Positions 63,339 through 64,000 of a stretch of DNA of 64,000 bases are shown here, piece by piece. Numbering within the stretch: position 1 is the first letter of the stretch; each line of letters begins with the position of its first letter. The translations under genes and the position numbers were made by a program. The notes below the pieces were generated by a model that did no database searches, was not told the DNA's origin, and saw only the letters and a program-made list of their open reading frames with translations. The DNA is from Bradyrhizobium lupini (GTDB taxonomy: Bacteria; Pseudomonadota; Alphaproteobacteria; Rhizobiales; Xanthobacteraceae), in NCBI RefSeq assembly GCF_040939785.1, contig NZ_CP162553.1, positions 6,591,001 through 6,655,000 on the forward strand, in the 5' to 3' direction.

Positions 63339-64000
63339 CTAGCGTTTGACGAAAACCAGATTGCAGGCCCGCGCCTCGTTGCGCTTGCCGGTGCCGCGGG
63401 TGCGATCGAACTGCGCATCGACGGTAAAGGCGTAGGGCGAGCCGGGCGCGAGATTGTTCAGCGTGTACGCGCTCGCTCCCGTCGTGCCGCGCGCGCTCAA
63501 GGTGGTCTTGCCGTCCGCCGGGATCTGGCCGTCGATCTCGAGCCGGTTGATGTTGTTGCCCGGACCCTGCGCCTCGGCATGAAGCACGCCGTTCGTGACG
63601 GTGGCGACCAGAGGTCTGGTGAAGCCCTGCGCCTTGCCGGTGGCCAAGCAGTTCAACGTCACGTCCCAGCTGCCGTCAAAATCCTTGCTTCCGCCGCTCC
63701 GGCCGTTGCCTGACGGCGCGAGCGCCACCTTCTGCTTCAGCCCCTCGATCCGAGCTTTGGCGAGCGTGGCGAAGATGCAATTCGGGAATCTCGCGAGGTG
63801 ATCCTCGAAAGCGCCCAGCGTGCCGATGCCGTCGGCAGCCTTCCAGTGTGCTTCTGCTGCTGCGCAAGGGTCAGCCCGGGGCGCGGCTTGTGGCGCCGCC
63901 GGCGCCACCGTGACCGACACCGGTCCGTTCAGGTAGAACTTGCCGATGATCGACAGCGACAGCTCCGGGAGTTGGGTCTTGCCGCTGGAATCGTAGACGT
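63339..64000 (-). CDS. C-terminal part of a hypothetical protein, possibly caspase-like
   Basis: The frame is open on the minus strand from the window edge to the stop at 63339, so it is incomplete at its N-terminus. Visible parts are a Pro/Ala linker, a helical stretch (DPCAAAEAHWKAADGIGTLG, FEDHLARFPNCIFATLAKAR) and a C-terminal beta-rich domain (FDGSWDVTLNCLATGKAQGF, TVDAQFDRTRGTGKRNEARA ending CNLVFVKR). I recall such tails on Bradyrhizobium caspase-family and cyclase proteins. A GTG at 63920 is possible as an internal start but not needed. Confidence 0.6.
   Translation of the reverse strand, partial: VYDSSGKTQLPELSLSIIGKFYLNGPVSVTVAPAAPQAAPRADPCAAAEAHWKAADGIGTLGAFEDHLARFPNCIFATLAKARIEGLKQKVALAPSGNGRSGGSKDFDGSWDVTLNCLATGKAQGFTRPLVATVTNGVLHAEAQGPGNNINRLEIDGQIPADGKTTLSARGTTGASAYTLNNLAPGSPYAFTVDAQFDRTRGTGKRNEARACNLVFVKR

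Overview
The window looks like chromosomal DNA of an alphaproteobacterium, most likely Bradyrhizobium or a close relative such as Rhodopseudomonas or Afipia. The evidence is high GC with strong GC3 bias, frequent ATGA/GTGA start-stop overlaps, many Liv-type branched-chain amino acid ABC transporter genes, an aerobic CO dehydrogenase (cox) accessory cluster, a pca cluster, caspase-like proteins with the cysteine-rich tails I know from Bradyrhizobium, and several intergenic palindromic repeat families common in that genus. I see no rRNA, tRNA, CRISPR, insertion sequence or phage gene.

Layout. 1-7 kb: tail of a caspase-like protein, an LVIVD beta-propeller protein, an M20 amidohydrolase, purB and a TetR regulator. 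6.5-13.1 kb: a NarL/NarX-type two-component system divergent from a compact set of genes. That set is a MotA/TolQ/ExbB-type channel protein, a one-TM partner with a DUF2135-like periplasmic domain, a two-TM protein, a metallophosphoesterase and a protein kinase fused to a universal stress domain. I judge it the best candidate here for an undescribed system. 13-20 kb: small proteins, a frameshifted rpe, an EF-hand protein, a KTSC protein, a P1 peptidase, a multiply frameshifted MASE4-PAS hybrid kinase and a lone receiver protein. 20.3-25.5 kb: a complete livKFGMH set on the minus strand. 26.3-29 kb: pcaBDC for the protocatechuate branch of the beta-ketoadipate pathway.

29.1-36.1 kb: coxG, coxS, coxM, coxD, coxE, two XdhC/CoxI half proteins and a MoeA-MobA-like fusion. 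The catalytic large subunit gene coxL is absent. 36-50 kb: small secreted and DUF proteins, an ArsR-SRPBCC-GFA operon, a TetR-HlyD-ABC exporter operon whose ATPase is frameshifted, a guanylate-cyclase-type enzyme, PhzF, DUF488 and DUF72 proteins, and two membrane glycosyltransferases. 50-54.5 kb: a FecR-CHASE2 cyclase pair and a frameshifted DUF2778 protein.

54.5-63.3 kb: a self-contained catabolic uptake module. An SDR and an RpiR regulator diverge from a Tat-type binding protein, two permeases, two normal ATPases, a third ATPase-like protein that lacks the ABC signature region, and an aldehyde dehydrogenase. Direct-repeat boxes spaced 30 bp apart lie in the control region. The window ends inside a further gene on the minus strand.

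Four genes carry frame disruptions of 1-2 nt, mostly next to homopolymers or CG repeats. This may be sequencing error rather than decay, and it should temper every pseudogene call.
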